64,000 nt of DNA from Solidesulfovibrio aerotolerans (GCF_009856865.1 NZ_WVUD01000003.1:1-64000); one strand, 5' to 3'. Shown: positions 16,645-26,171, counted from the stretch's first letter. Translations and numbers: made by a program. The notes: a model not told the origin generated them from the sequence alone.

Positions 16645-17140
16645 ACTGCCAACGACGCCGGAGGCGGCAAACCATGCCAGCACCGAAACGGTGCTTAAGC
16701 GTGCCGGCATCGATCCGACACCATTGCGGCTGGCCGTGATCCAGGTGTTGGCCCGGGAAGGGCGGGCGCTGCCGGCCGGCGATATCCTGGCCCTGGTCCA
16801 GGACCAGCACCGGGCCAACAAGGTGACGTTGTACCGCATCCTGGATCTCTTTGTGGAAAAGGGGCTGGCCCGACGGCACAGTTCCGGCGACCGGGCCTTG
16901 CGCTACTGTCTGGAGCCGGGAAGTGCCGGGCGGCCTCATTGCCATGCCTACTGTCTGCGCTGCGGGCGCATGGAGTGTCTGCCGGGCGTCGAGGGCGTGG
17001 TGGATATGGCCGCTTTGGGGCCGGCCCTGGCCATGGAGGTGGTGGCGGTGGAGGTGCGCATCGACGGCGTTTGCGCCGCCTGCCGTCGAAAGCCCTCTGT
17101 ACCCGAGACGCCTGTTGACGCCGGGTCTGGAAACTCTTAA
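16637..17140 (+). CDS. zur: Fur-family zinc uptake regulator
   Basis: A 167-residue Fur-family repressor. It has the winged-helix domain (RLAVIQVLAREGRALPAGDI, VTLYRILDLFVEKGLARR) and a dimerisation domain with metal ligands in HCHAYCLRCGRMECL and a second pair in CAAC near the C-terminus, the structural-zinc CxxC pairs. Its place as last gene of znuACB and the inverted repeats at the znu promoter make zinc sensing the most likely role, though Fur-family specificity cannot be proved from sequence. The ATG at 16637 lies inside the end of znuB. Confidence 0.88.
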   Translation: MDELPTTPEAANHASTETVLKRAGIDPTPLRLAVIQVLAREGRALPAGDILALVQDQHRANKVTLYRILDLFVEKGLARRHSSGDRALRYCLEPGSAGRPHCHAYCLRCGRMECLPGVEGVVDMAALGPALAMEVVAVEVRIDGVCAACRRKPSVPETPVDAGSGNS

Positions 17141-17192
17141 AGGCAGAACGTACGCGTTGACCGCTCCCCTCTGGATGCCTTACCCATTATTT

Positions 17193-18161
17193 ATGAAACA
17201 AGCCCTCATTTTTGGCGTTTCAGGCCAGGACGGTGCCTATCTGGCGCAATTGCTGCTGGATAAGGGCTATCAAGTGGCCGGCACGTCCCGCGACGCCCAA
17301 ATGGCGTCTTTTGCCAGCCTCGACGCCCTGGGCATCCGGGAGCGGGTGGACGTCCATTCCGTGACGCTGACCGATTTCCGCAGTGTCCTGACCGTACTGG
17401 CCAAGGTCAAGCCTGACGAGATCTACCATCTGGCCGGGCAGTCTTCGGTTGGGCTGTCCTTTGACCAGCCCGTGGAAACCTTCATGTCCATCGGCGTCGG
17501 GACGCTCAATCTGCTGGAAGCCGTGCGCTTTCTCGGTGCCCCGGCCAGGCTCTACCACGCCTCCTCCAGCGACTGCTTCGGCGACACCGGCGGTGAACCT
17601 GCCAACGAGCAGACCCCCTTTGCCCCGCGAAGCCCCTATGCCGTGGCCAAGGCGGCCGCCCATTTCGAGGTGGTCAACTACCGCGACGCCTACAGCCTGT
17701 ATGCCTGCAACGGCATCCTTTTCAACCACGAGTCGCCGCTGCGCCCCAAGCGTTTCGTCACCCGCAAGATCGTGGCCGCCGCCGCCCGCATCGCCGCCGG
17801 TTCCGGCGAAACCTTGCGCCTGGGCAACATCGACGTGGCCCGGGACTGGGGCTACGCCCCGCAGTACGTCGAGGCCATGTGGCACATGCTCCAGCGCGAG
17901 GTTCCCGAGGATTTCGTTATCGCAACCGGGACGACCATCACCTTGCAGGAGTTTGTGGCCGAGGCCTTTGCCGCCCTGGGCCTGGACTGGCGCGCGCATG
18001 TCGTTGTCGATCCCGAACTTTTCCGGCCTGCCGACATTGCCGTCAGCCGGGCCAATCCGGCCAAGGCCGCCCGCGAACTCGGCTGGAAGGCTACCATGTC
18101 CCCGGCCGACGTGGCCCGGGCCATGGCCGCCCACGAACAACAGGAGATAGCCTCGAAATGA
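17193..18161 (+). CDS. GDP-mannose 4,6-dehydratase-family protein (paralogue)
   Basis: A 322-residue extended short-chain dehydrogenase. It has the NAD(P) motif [13 protein letters not shown] at the N-terminus, [18 protein letters not shown] (usually ASTSELFG), the catalytic [13 protein letters not shown] (YxxxK) and [10 protein letters not shown]. It is about 40 residues shorter than true GMD and is clearly related to the next gene, sharing long segments such as [12 protein letters not shown]. It could be a second dehydratase, or a reductase or epimerase acting on the 4-keto-6-deoxy product. The ATG at 17193 is chosen because the Rossmann fold begins there; no good ribosome site is visible. 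Its stop overlaps the gmd start (ATGA). Confidence 0.85.
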   Translation: MKQALIFGVSGQDGAYLAQLLLDKGYQVAGTSRDAQMASFASLDALGIRERVDVHSVTLTDFRSVLTVLAKVKPDEIYHLAGQSSVGLSFDQPVETFMSIGVGTLNLLEAVRFLGAPARLYHASSSDCFGDTGGEPANEQTPFAPRSPYAVAKAAAHFEVVNYRDAYSLYACNGILFNHESPLRPKRFVTRKIVAAAARIAAGSGETLRLGNIDVARDWGYAPQYVEAMWHMLQREVPEDFVIATGTTITLQEFVAEAFAALGLDWRAHVVVDPELFRPADIAVSRANPAKAARELGWKATMSPADVARAMAAHEQQEIASK

Positions 18162-19249
18162 AACGCAAAGTTGCGCTGATCACCGGTATTACCGGCCAGG
18201 ATGGGGCATATCTGGCCGAACTGCTGCTGCAAAAAGGCTATGAAGTCCACGGCATCAAACGCCGGGCCTCGCTTTTTAATACCCAGCGCATTGATCACCT
18301 GTACCGCGACCCCCACGACACCGGCCGCAAGTTCGTCCTGCACTACGGCGACTTGTCTGATTCCACCAATTTAATCCGCATCATCCAGCAGGTCCGGCCG
18401 GACGAACTGTATAATCTGGCCGCCCAGAGCCACGTCAAGGTATCGTTTGAGTCCCCGGAATACACCGCTGATGTGGATGCCCTGGGAACGCTGCGCCTGC
18501 TTGAAGCCGTGCGTATTTTGGGGCTGGAAAAGCACACCCGGTTCTATCAGGCCTCCACTTCGGAGTTGTTCGGCCAGGTGGTGGAAACACCGCAGACCGA
18601 ACGGACCCCGTTTTATCCCCGAAGCCCCTATGCCGTGGCCAAGATGTACGCCTACTGGATCACGGTCAATTACCGTGAAGCCTATGGCATGTACGCCTGC
18701 AACGGCATTTTGTTTAACCACGAGTCGCCCATTCGGGGCGAGACCTTCGTCACCCGCAAGATCACCCGGGCCATGGCGCGCATCAAGCTGGGACTCCAGG
18801 ACTGCCTGTATCTGGGCAACCTTTCAGCCCTTCGCGACTGGGGCCATGCCAAGGACTACGTGGAAATGCAGTGGCTCATGCTCCAGCAGGACGCGCCTGA
18901 CGATTTCGTCATCGCCACCGGCCGGCAGCACTCTGTGCGCGATTTCGTGACCATGGCTGCGGCCGAGCTGGGCATCACCGTCCGCTTCGAGGGTACCGGG
19001 GCCGATGAGAAAGGCTACGACGCCAATACCGGCCAGTGTCTGGTGGCTGTGGATTCCCGCTATTTCCGGCCCACGGAAGTGGAGACGCTCTTGGGCGATC
19101 CCACCAAGGCCCGGGAGCGCCTGGGCTGGCAGCCGCGCATCACCCTTGAGGAGATGGTGGCCGAGATGGTGCGGTGCGATTTGCGCGACGCCCAGCGCGA
19201 CGCCCTGTGCAAAAGCGAAGGATATACCGTTTTCGACGGCAACGAATAG
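18158..19249 (+). CDS. gmd: GDP-mannose 4,6-dehydratase
   Basis: Converts GDP-D-mannose to GDP-4-keto-6-deoxy-D-mannose, the precursor of fucose, rhamnose and related deoxysugars in surface polysaccharides. The 363-residue protein has [20 protein letters not shown], the family segment [30 protein letters not shown], the catalytic STSELFG and [15 protein letters not shown], and [15 protein letters not shown] near the C-terminus. Length and motifs are standard for GMD. It is translationally coupled to the upstream paralogue. Confidence 0.95.
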   Translation: MKRKVALITGITGQDGAYLAELLLQKGYEVHGIKRRASLFNTQRIDHLYRDPHDTGRKFVLHYGDLSDSTNLIRIIQQVRPDELYNLAAQSHVKVSFESPEYTADVDALGTLRLLEAVRILGLEKHTRFYQASTSELFGQVVETPQTERTPFYPRSPYAVAKMYAYWITVNYREAYGMYACNGILFNHESPIRGETFVTRKITRAMARIKLGLQDCLYLGNLSALRDWGHAKDYVEMQWLMLQQDAPDDFVIATGRQHSVRDFVTMAAAELGITVRFEGTGADEKGYDANTGQCLVAVDSRYFRPTEVETLLGDPTKARERLGWQPRITLEEMVAEMVRCDLRDAQRDALCKSEGYTVFDGNE

Positions 19250-19258
19250 CCGCCTGGC

Positions 19259-19287
19259 TTGACACGGCCCCTGGCCGTATCTAGCTC
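19259..19287 (+). promoter_or_regulatory. Promoter-like motif with internal inverted repeat
   Basis: TTGACACGGC-N5-GCCGT (19259-19278) has a perfect -35 box overlapping an inverted repeat; a weak -10 (TAGCTC) falls 17 bases after it. The same 15 specified bases occur at 6161-6180. It probably drives the small gene at 19331, 10 bases after the gmd stop. Confidence 0.4.
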
Positions 19288-19330
19288 AATACTTCGGCGC
19301 CTGGACGCCAAACACCAAGGAGAACGACAC

Positions 19331-19678
19331 ATGGCTTACGACATCCGTCTCGTGAAACTCATAAACGGCGAAACCGTCCTCGGCAAATGGGACGAGGCCG
19401 AGGGCAAACTGACCGAAGTGGCCATGCTGCAGACCATTCCCTCCCAGCAGGGCGTGCAGATGATGCTGCTGCCCTTCGGCTATCCCTTTGAGACCGAAAT
19501 CGGCGGCGAGATCGCCGGTGCCCATATTCTGTACCAGTTTAAAAAGTTCCCCGACGAACTGCAGACCCGGTATCTTGAAGCCACCAGCAACCTGACCCTG
19601 TCCACCACCGGCGATCTCAAGAATCTGTCCTCCCTGGCCGGCAAGGGTGGCAACATCTCCAATCTGCTCAAGAAATAA
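19331..19678 (+). CDS. Small protein of unknown function, possible Sm-like fold
   Basis: A 115-residue cytoplasmic protein beginning MAYDIRLVKLINGETVLGKW. The N-terminal pattern of a short helix plus strands with INGE is reminiscent of bacterial Sm-like/Hfq-type beta barrels, but I cannot assign the family firmly. The Ser/Leu/Lys-rich tail (STTGDLKNLSSLAGKGG) looks disordered. AAGGAG precedes the ATG at 19331. A strong terminator follows, so with the upstream promoter motif it is likely a single-gene unit. Confidence 0.8.
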   Translation: MAYDIRLVKLINGETVLGKWDEAEGKLTEVAMLQTIPSQQGVQMMLLPFGYPFETEIGGEIAGAHILYQFKKFPDELQTRYLEATSNLTLSTTGDLKNLSSLAGKGGNISNLLKK

Positions 19679-19691
19679 GCCACGGCCCCAA

Positions 19692-19727
19692 GCCGCCGCC
19701 CGAACACTTCGGGCGGCGGCGCATTTG
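19692..19727 (+). terminator. Intrinsic terminator
   Basis: GCCGCCGCCCGAA (19692-19704) pairs perfectly with TTCGGGCGGCGGC (19708-19720) across a three-base loop, followed by a T-rich stretch. It ends the small gene at 19331-19678. Confidence 0.85.
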
Positions 19728-19780
19728 TTTCCTCCTTCCCAAAGACCGCCCCGGCCCACTGCGGCGGCCGGAGATTTCCC

Positions 19781-22330
19781 ATGCGCGAGCTCGTTTACCG
19801 GTTGCAAAAGCCCACCCAGTACCTCGGCGGCGAGTGGGGCCGCATAGCCAAGGCACCGGCCACCGTGCGCGCCCGGGTGGCCCTGGCTTTTCCCGATTTC
19901 TATGAAGTCGGCATGTCCTATGTCGGCGGACGCATCCTCTACGAGGCCGTCAACCGCGTCGAAGGACTTGCGGCCGAGCGCGTCTTTGCCCCGGCCGATG
20001 AGGCCGTAGCCGTTATGCGCGAGGCTGGCACGCCGCTGGCTACCCTTGAAACCGACACGCCGCTTGCAGCCTGCGACGTGGTGGCTTTTCACCTCACCCA
20101 CGAGCTGTGTTATACCAGCGTGCTGCACATGCTCGATCTGGCCGGCATTCCCTTTCGCTCGGCCGACCGGGCCGCCAGCGGAACCTGGCCCCTGGTCATT
20201 GCCGGCGGCGGCTGCGCCTTTAACGCCGAGCCCATGGCTCCTTTTTTCGATGCCATGGTCATCGGCGACGGTGAAACGGCCCTGATCGATATTATGGAGG
20301 CCGTGGCCCAGGCCCGGAAAGCGGGGTTGACCCGGTTGGAGCTTTTGCACAAACTGACCGCCATTCCCGGCGTCTATATCCCGGAATTTTTCGATTACGA
20401 CCCCGAAACCGGCGTCAAACCGCTGGTGGCCGGCTACGAGCAGGTGGTCAAGGCCGTGGTGGCCGATCTGGACACGGCCCCGTTCCCGTCCTGCCAGGTG
20501 GTGCCCTTTGCCCAGGCCGTCCACGACCGGCTTTCGGTGGAGATCGCCCGGGGCTGCACCCGGGGCTGCCGCTTCTGCCATGCCGGCATGGTCTATCGGC
20601 CGGTGCGCGAACGCAGCCTGGAAACGCTGGACAAGCTGGTGGGTGAGGGGCTGGGCCGCACCGGCTACGAAGAACTGTCCTTCCTATCCCTATCCACTGG
20701 CGATTTTTCCGCCCTGGAAAGCCTATTCGCCCAGAGCATCGACCGCTGCCGCCGCGATCAGATCGCGGTGTCGCTGCCGTCCCTGCGGGCCGGCACGCTG
20801 TCCGATTCCATCCTGACCATGATGGCCGGCATCCGGCGCACCGGGGCGACGCTGGCCCCGGAGGCCGCCACCCAGCGCCTGCGCGACGTGATCAATAAGG
20901 GCATCACCGAGGAGGACATCCTCTCGCATACCAAGCGGCTTTTTGAGCACGGCTGGCAGCAGGTGAAGCTCTATTTCATGATCGGCCTGCCCACGGAAAC
21001 AGAAGACGATGTGCGCGGCATTTTCGAACTGGCCCAGCGTGTGCTGGCCCAGGCCCCGCGCGGGGCCAAGCGCTTGCAGGTCACGGCCGCCATTTCGCCC
21101 TTTGTGCCCAAGCCGCATACGCCGTTTCAGTGGGACGCCCAAATCACCCTGGAGCAGATTCGCGGCCGGGTGAACTTTTTGCGCGAGCTGTTTGCCACCG
21201 AGCGCCGGTTGACCCTTCGCTGGCACGAGCCGGAGATGAGTTTTCTCGAAGGCGTTTTTGCCCGGGGCGGCCGGGAACTGGCTCCCATCGTCGAGGCTGG
21301 TTGGCGCAAAGGGGCGCTTTTTTGCTCCTGGCTCGACCGCTTCGATCTGGCCCCGTGGCTGGAAGTCTTTGCCGAGGCCGGCCTTGATCCCGCCGACTGG
21401 CTGGCCGGGCGCGACCCGGACAAGCCTCTTCCCTGGGATCATCTGTCCTGCGGCGTCTCTGCGGCCTATCTGCGCCTGGAACGCCGCCGCGCCCTGGAAG
21501 GGACCGTCACCGGCGACTGCCGCTACGGGGAGTGCACGGGCTGCGGCGTGTGCAACGAGGGCGGCCGCAAAAGCCCGCTTGCTGCAAAGGCCCCCATCAT
21601 GCCGCGCCTGAATAGACCCACCCCCGAGAGTGAGGCCGTGGCTGCGCCCCCGCCGCCGCCCAAGGAAGACCTCACCCGCAAGGCGGTCCATTTCCGGGTC
21701 TGGTACGCCAAAAATGGCAGTGCCGTGTATTTGAGCCAGTTGGAGCTTGGCCGGGTCATCGAACGGTCCCTGCGTCGGGCCGGGCTCAAACCGGGTTTTT
21801 CCGCCGGCTATCACCCGATGCCGCTCATTTCCTTCGGCCGGGCCTTGCCGGTGGGCGTATCGAGTCAGGCCGAGTGGCTGGGCATCTTTTTGCGCGAGGC
21901 CGTTTCCCCTGACGATTTTACTACCCAGCTCAACCCCAATCTGCCCGAGGGCTTGGTTGTGGTCGGGGTTGAGGAACTGGCCGGCGGGCGCAAGGTGGCC
22001 CATCCGGTGCTGGAAACCTTTGAGCTGACCGTGCCCGAGGCTGTGGCCGCCATTTGCCTGCAACACTGGCAGGATTTTACCCGGACCGAGGCTTTTCCCG
22101 TGGCCTGGGAATCGAAAAAAGGGCCGCGCAGCCTCGACGCCAAGACCCTGGTGACGGATGTGGCCGTGGTCGGCCCGGCCACGGTGCGCTTTGTCTGCGA
22201 TTTCGGTGACACCTATTTAAGCCCCTTGCGCCTGGCCGAGGCCGTGTGCCCGGAGCTTGTCCGGGGGGCCTATGGGCTGGCCAAGACCGGGGTGGCCTTT
22301 GCCGAGGGTGGGGGCTGGCCACCAAGTTAA
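19781..22330 (+). CDS. B12-binding-type radical SAM protein fused to DUF2344 domain
   Basis: An 849-residue protein of the TIGR03960 type. The N-terminal region resembles a B12-binding Rossmann domain, followed by the radical SAM core with CxxxCxxC in ARGCTRGCRFCHAG (Cys259, 263, 266) and the TIM-barrel segment APEAATQRLRDVINKG. A Cys-rich stretch ECTGCGVCNEGG follows, then a C-terminal DUF2344 domain (from about residue 645, VWYAKNGSAVYLSQLELGRV). In other genomes the family lies near rng/rplU and is thought to act on RNA or ribosome components; the substrate is not established. The family often occurs as two genes; here both parts are in one chain. Confidence 0.9.
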   Translation: MRELVYRLQKPTQYLGGEWGRIAKAPATVRARVALAFPDFYEVGMSYVGGRILYEAVNRVEGLAAERVFAPADEAVAVMREAGTPLATLETDTPLAACDVVAFHLTHELCYTSVLHMLDLAGIPFRSADRAASGTWPLVIAGGGCAFNAEPMAPFFDAMVIGDGETALIDIMEAVAQARKAGLTRLELLHKLTAIPGVYIPEFFDYDPETGVKPLVAGYEQVVKAVVADLDTAPFPSCQVVPFAQAVHDRLSVEIARGCTRGCRFCHAGMVYRPVRERSLETLDKLVGEGLGRTGYEELSFLSLSTGDFSALESLFAQSIDRCRRDQIAVSLPSLRAGTLSDSILTMMAGIRRTGATLAPEAATQRLRDVINKGITEEDILSHTKRLFEHGWQQVKLYFMIGLPTETEDDVRGIFELAQRVLAQAPRGAKRLQVTAAISPFVPKPHTPFQWDAQITLEQIRGRVNFLRELFATERRLTLRWHEPEMSFLEGVFARGGRELAPIVEAGWRKGALFCSWLDRFDLAPWLEVFAEAGLDPADWLAGRDPDKPLPWDHLSCGVSAAYLRLERRRALEGTVTGDCRYGECTGCGVCNEGGRKSPLAAKAPIMPRLNRPTPESEAVAAPPPPPKEDLTRKAVHFRVWYAKNGSAVYLSQLELGRVIERSLRRAGLKPGFSAGYHPMPLISFGRALPVGVSSQAEWLGIFLREAVSPDDFTTQLNPNLPEGLVVVGVEELAGGRKVAHPVLETFELTVPEAVAAICLQHWQDFTRTEAFPVAWESKKGPRSLDAKTLVTDVAVVGPATVRFVCDFGDTYLSPLRLAEAVCPELVRGAYGLAKTGVAFAEGGGWPPS

Positions 22331-22438
22331 ACGATTGTTCAGTATCGTTTCCGCGCAAAAGCCCGCATCCTGTCTTTTTGCCGGCCCTGCGTCGTCCTGA
22401 CGGAGGGTCGGCCCCAGTTCCAAAGGAGTATCCCCCCT

Positions 22439-25069
22439 ATGCGTTGGCCATCTGTTGTGTGTCTGGCCCTGGTCGTCCTTGGCCTGGGCGTTTCTGCGGT
22501 TGGCGCAGCCGAGGCCCCCAAGGTGGTCCGGCTGCAAAACGGCCTGACGGTCATGACCATTGAAGACGACCGTTTCCCCTTGGTGGCGGTGCGCCTTTTC
22601 GTCCATGCCGGCTCGGGCTACGAAACCGCCAAGCAGGCCGGCATCAGCCATCTGCTCGAGCACATGGTCTTTAAATCCACGGCCAAACGCCCGGCCGGGC
22701 AGGTGGCTTCGGATATCGAGGGGGCGGGTGGTGAGCTCAACGCTGCCACGAGTTTTGACAGCACCGTCTACCGGGTGGATCTGCCGGCCGAACGCTGGCG
22801 TCTGGGCCTGGACGTTATCAAAGACATGATTTTCGGTGCCAAGTTTGATCCGACGGAACTTGACGGCGAGAAGCAAGTGGTGCTCTCCGAGCTGGCCCGG
22901 GGCAAGGACGCTCCCGACAATCGCCTCTTCCAGGTCACCCAGGCCATGGCCTGGCCCGGTCAGGCCTATGGCTGGCCCATCATCGGCTTTCCCGAGACCG
23001 TGGGGCAGTTTGGCGAAGCGGATTTGCGCAATTACGTGGCCGAACATTACCAGCCGCAATCCATGCTGCTGGTGGTGGTGGGCAAGGTGCGCGCCACTGA
23101 GGTTGAGCAAGAGGCCGAGACGCTTTTCGGCTCCCTGGCCAACGACCGGCCCGTGCCGCCGCCGGCCACTTATTCCCTGCCTGCAGCTACGGCCCAGCCG
23201 GCAGTGCGGGTCGAATACGGCCCGTGGGGCAAGGTGCGCTTGCAGGTCTCGTTCCCCACATCGGGGCTGCGCAGCGCTGATGAGCCGGCCCTGGAAGTCC
23301 TGGCCAGGCTCTTGGCCAGCGACGAAACCAGCCGCCTCTACCGGACCTTTAAATACGAAAAACAGTTGGTGGACGATATTGTCTGTTCGTCGATGACCTT
23401 GGAACGGACCGGGCTTTTCAGCATCGACGCAACCCTGGATGCCAGGAATCTGGCCGCGTTCTGGCACGGGTTGCTGACTGAGCTTGGCAAGCTCAAGGGC
23501 ACGTCGTTTAGCGACAAGGCGATTGAACGGGTGAAGCTTGGCGTCGAGGACGGCCTGTACAACGCCAAGGAAACCCTGGCCGGACTGGCCATGAAGGCCG
23601 GGTATTTTCGGTTCTACGGCTATGAGCCCGACGGCGAGGCCAATTATCTGCGCTCGGTGCGTCTGGTGGATCAAAAGGCCCTGGATGCCGTCATTGCCGC
23701 GACCTTTCAACCCGAGCGCATGCTGACCGCCGTGCTGGCCCCCAAGGCTGACGAGGCCACGGTCACGGCCGCCAAGCTGGCCGAGGCGGCGGCCACCCTG
23801 TGGCCCGTTCCCAAAAGCAGCACCGCTGCCAAGGACGCCAGCGCTGGCAAAGCCGCCACGGAAACCATCGAACTCGGCAAGGGCCGGACCTTGGTCCTTA
23901 TTCCCGATGCGACCCTGCCCTATGTTTCCGTGTCCCTAGTCTACAATGGCGGCGATGCGCTGCTGGCCAAGGATCGCCAGGGGCTGGCGGAACTGGCCGC
24001 CGGCAGCCTGACCACGGGCACGGCCAAGCTCTCGGCCAACGCCCTGGAAGACTTCCTGGCCGACCGGGCCGCCTCGCTTGGGGCCGCTTCCGGGCGCGAC
24101 TCGTTTGCTGTGAAAGCGCGCTTCCCCAGCCGCTTCCAAAACGACCTGTACGGTCTTTTGGCCGACATGCTGGCTGCTCCGGCCTTTTTAAAGACCGAGG
24201 TGGCCCGGGAGGTCAAGGACCAGCTCGCCGCCATCAAGAGCAAAGAAGACGAGCCCATGGGGCTGGCCTTTCGCAAGCTCTTCCCGTTTGTCTTTACCGA
24301 CACCGCCTACGCCTATACCCGCCTGGGCGATGCAGCCACGGTTGCGGGCTTTGGGCCAAAGGACGTGGCCGCCTTCTGGAGCACCCAGCGGGCCATGCCT
24401 TGGGTGCTGGCCGTGAGCGGCGATTTTGACCCGGCAGCGGTGCGCCGGTTGGCCGAAGCTGTGGCCAAATCCAGCGGGCCGGCCAAACCCTTTGCCTTTG
24501 CCACGCCCCAGTGGGGAACCACGCGCCAGGCTGTTGCCACCATGCCTGAACGCAAACAGACGCATCTGTTCATGATTTTCCCCGTGCCGGGTCTTAACTC
24601 CCCGGATGTCCCGGCTTTAAGCCTTTTAAACGACGTGCTGGCCGGACAAAGCGGCCTGCTCTTTACCCGGCTTCGCGACGGCGAGAGCCTGGGCTATTCC
24701 GTGACCTCGTTTTTATGGCAGTCGCTCCATGCCGGCTTTTTGGCCTTTTACATCGGGACTTCGCCGGAGAAGACCGACGCCGCCCTGGACGGCTTTCGCC
24801 GGGTGGCCGAGCAGCTTCGGGATACGCCGCTGCCTGAAGATCTCATGCTCCGGGCGAAAAGCGTCATGGCCGGCGATTATTACCGCGCGCAGCAAAGCCT
24901 TTCGGCCCGAAGTGGCGAAGCGGCCCAGGCCCTGGCTGCCGGCCTGCCCCTGGATTACGACCGGCAGGTCATTGAGGCAGCCCAGGCGGTCACGGCCCAG
25001 ACGCTCCAGGAACTGGCCGGCAAGTACTTGCGCCCGGAAAATGCCTACTTTCTGACCGTCAAACCGTAA
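22439..25069 (+). CDS. M16-family zinc metalloprotease, two-domain
   Basis: An 876-residue exported protease of the insulysin/pitrilysin family. It has a signal peptide (about residues 1-24, ending AVGAAEA) and the inverted zinc motif HLLEH (71-75), with the third ligand at Glu151 in VVLSELARG, 76 residues later as in the family. The second half (from about residue 470) is the inactive M16 partner domain without HxxEH, with the closing segment FYIGTSPEKTDAALDGFRRV. AAAGGAG precedes the ATG. It is a stand-alone gene with a terminator behind it. Its substrate is unknown; a role in periplasmic peptide turnover is likely. Confidence 0.92.
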   Translation: MRWPSVVCLALVVLGLGVSAVGAAEAPKVVRLQNGLTVMTIEDDRFPLVAVRLFVHAGSGYETAKQAGISHLLEHMVFKSTAKRPAGQVASDIEGAGGELNAATSFDSTVYRVDLPAERWRLGLDVIKDMIFGAKFDPTELDGEKQVVLSELARGKDAPDNRLFQVTQAMAWPGQAYGWPIIGFPETVGQFGEADLRNYVAEHYQPQSMLLVVVGKVRATEVEQEAETLFGSLANDRPVPPPATYSLPAATAQPAVRVEYGPWGKVRLQVSFPTSGLRSADEPALEVLARLLASDETSRLYRTFKYEKQLVDDIVCSSMTLERTGLFSIDATLDARNLAAFWHGLLTELGKLKGTSFSDKAIERVKLGVEDGLYNAKETLAGLAMKAGYFRFYGYEPDGEANYLRSVRLVDQKALDAVIAATFQPERMLTAVLAPKADEATVTAAKLAEAAATLWPVPKSSTAAKDASAGKAATETIELGKGRTLVLIPDATLPYVSVSLVYNGGDALLAKDRQGLAELAAGSLTTGTAKLSANALEDFLADRAASLGAASGRDSFAVKARFPSRFQNDLYGLLADMLAAPAFLKTEVAREVKDQLAAIKSKEDEPMGLAFRKLFPFVFTDTAYAYTRLGDAATVAGFGPKDVAAFWSTQRAMPWVLAVSGDFDPAAVRRLAEAVAKSSGPAKPFAFATPQWGTTRQAVATMPERKQTHLFMIFPVPGLNSPDVPALSLLNDVLAGQSGLLFTRLRDGESLGYSVTSFLWQSLHAGFLAFYIGTSPEKTDAALDGFRRVAEQLRDTPLPEDLMLRAKSVMAGDYYRAQQSLSARSGEAAQALAAGLPLDYDRQVIEAAQAVTAQTLQELAGKYLRPENAYFLTVKP

Positions 25070-25097
25070 ATTCACCTCGGCCCACCGGCTGCACCGA

Positions 25098-25136
25098 CGC
25101 CCCTGGCAGGAAAACTTCCTGCCAGGGGCGTTTTTT
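25098..25136 (+). terminator. Intrinsic terminator after M16 protease
   Basis: CGCCCCTGGCAGGAA (25098-25112) pairs perfectly with TTCCTGCCAGGGGCG (25116-25130), followed by six T residues. A textbook rho-independent terminator. Confidence 0.92.
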
Positions 25137-25186
25137 CTGGCAATTGCCGCCCGTTTGGGCCATCTGGCTGAAAAGGGGGCAAGGTC

Positions 25187-25573
25187 ATGATGGTTTGCCA
25201 CGGATTAAAAAAGCCGCTGCAAGTGGCGTTTGGCAACGGGAGTTTTACCGGGGTCTGCGACGCGACAACCGACAAAGGTGGTGCCGGGGAGGGCTTTCGA
25301 CCCCATGAACTGCTGGAGGCGGCGCTGGGATCGTGTCTGGTTATGGTGATGACCAAATACGCTGCCGCCCACGGCCTGCCACTGGCCTGGGCCACGGTGA
25401 CAGTGACCCTGGATCGCTCCGACCCTGACGTGGCGGCCTATGGCTGCGAGGTGTCTCTGGAAGGCAATCTCACGAACGCCCAGCGCCAAAAGATCCTGCG
25501 GGCGGCCCGGGTCTGCCCGGTGCGCCGCACGCTGGGCTGTCGCACAGTGGTGACGGAATCGGTCAGAAGATGA
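25187..25573 (+). CDS. OsmC-family peroxide-reductase-like protein
   Basis: A 128-residue OsmC/Ohr-family protein. It has the family helix RPHELLEAALGSCLVMVM with the first reactive cysteine at 50, and the second at 110 in RVCPVRRTLGC. OsmC proteins reduce organic hydroperoxides with a thiol partner. Two extra cysteines (residues 4 and 24) and the short length place it in the YhfA/OsmC-like branch, whose function is less certain. Two adjacent ATG codons (25187 and 25190) are possible starts. It faces a convergent gene 97 bases away. Confidence 0.85.
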   Translation: MMVCHGLKKPLQVAFGNGSFTGVCDATTDKGGAGEGFRPHELLEAALGSCLVMVMTKYAAAHGLPLAWATVTVTLDRSDPDVAAYGCEVSLEGNLTNAQRQKILRAARVCPVRRTLGCRTVVTESVRR

Positions 25574-25670
25574 CCCGTCTGGCCGGCCTGATCCGCTTTG
25601 CCACGGTCGGCGCGGTGCTGGCGACCCCGGCCCGGCCTCGGCGGCAGTCTTGCCGACGCTGTGGCGGTGC

Positions 25671-26153
25671 CTATTGGCGCAGCTTGTCGGCGGTGATCAT
25701 GCGAATGAGGATGACGATGAGGCAGGCGGTGAAAACGCCCAGGGACAGGTAGCCGAAAAAGGCTTCCGAGGCGGCGAGCAGGCGCAATTGGGCTGTTGGG
25801 GCGCAGTCGGCGCAGCCGGTGTTGGTGAACTGGGACACGCTGAAATACAGGCAATCCCGGAAGCTTTCGGCGGGTTTGCCGTTGCAGGTGATCTGGAAGG
25901 CCATAAACGTGCGGGCATAGCCGGCGATGACGCAGGCGGCATAGACCGGCAACGACACGGCCAGGATGATCAGGCTGCGAAAAAGGACCAGGGACAAAAG
26001 AATCAACGTCGGAAAGGTGACGGAAAAGGCAAAGGCCAGGAAAATGATCTGTTCGGGCGAGGTCGTCTTGGCCTGGCTCAAATAGACCAGAAAGCCCAAA
26101 AACGGCAGGGAAACGACCAGCCCGATAAGGGCCAGGGCAGCACGCAGGCTCAT
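25671..26153 (-). CDS. K+-channel-like membrane protein with altered selectivity filter
   Basis: A 160-residue membrane protein with four hydrophobic helices (about residues 5-26, 36-58, 60-82, 126-152). Between helices three and four is a typical pore loop, RDCLYFSVSQFTNTGCADCA, followed by a helix like the inner helix of two-helix K+ channels (RLLAASEAFFGYLSLGVFTA). The usual filter TTVGYGD is replaced by TNTGCAD (110-116), and flanking cysteines (90, 101, 114, 117) could form disulfides. No cytoplasmic RCK or ligand domain is present. Selectivity for K+ is therefore doubtful; it may be a different cation channel or a non-conducting relative. Confidence 0.8.
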   Translation of the reverse strand: MSLRAALALIGLVVSLPFLGFLVYLSQAKTTSPEQIIFLAFAFSVTFPTLILLSLVLFRSLIILAVSLPVYAACVIAGYARTFMAFQITCNGKPAESFRDCLYFSVSQFTNTGCADCAPTAQLRLLAASEAFFGYLSLGVFTACLIVILIRMITADKLRQ

Positions 26154-26171
26154 GGCCGCCGCCTGTGGCTG

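Noticed and set aside
25570-25752. A 60-residue plus-strand frame overlapping the OsmC stop
   Set aside because: It runs into the convergent channel-like gene, has mixed composition and no ribosome site; probably chance.
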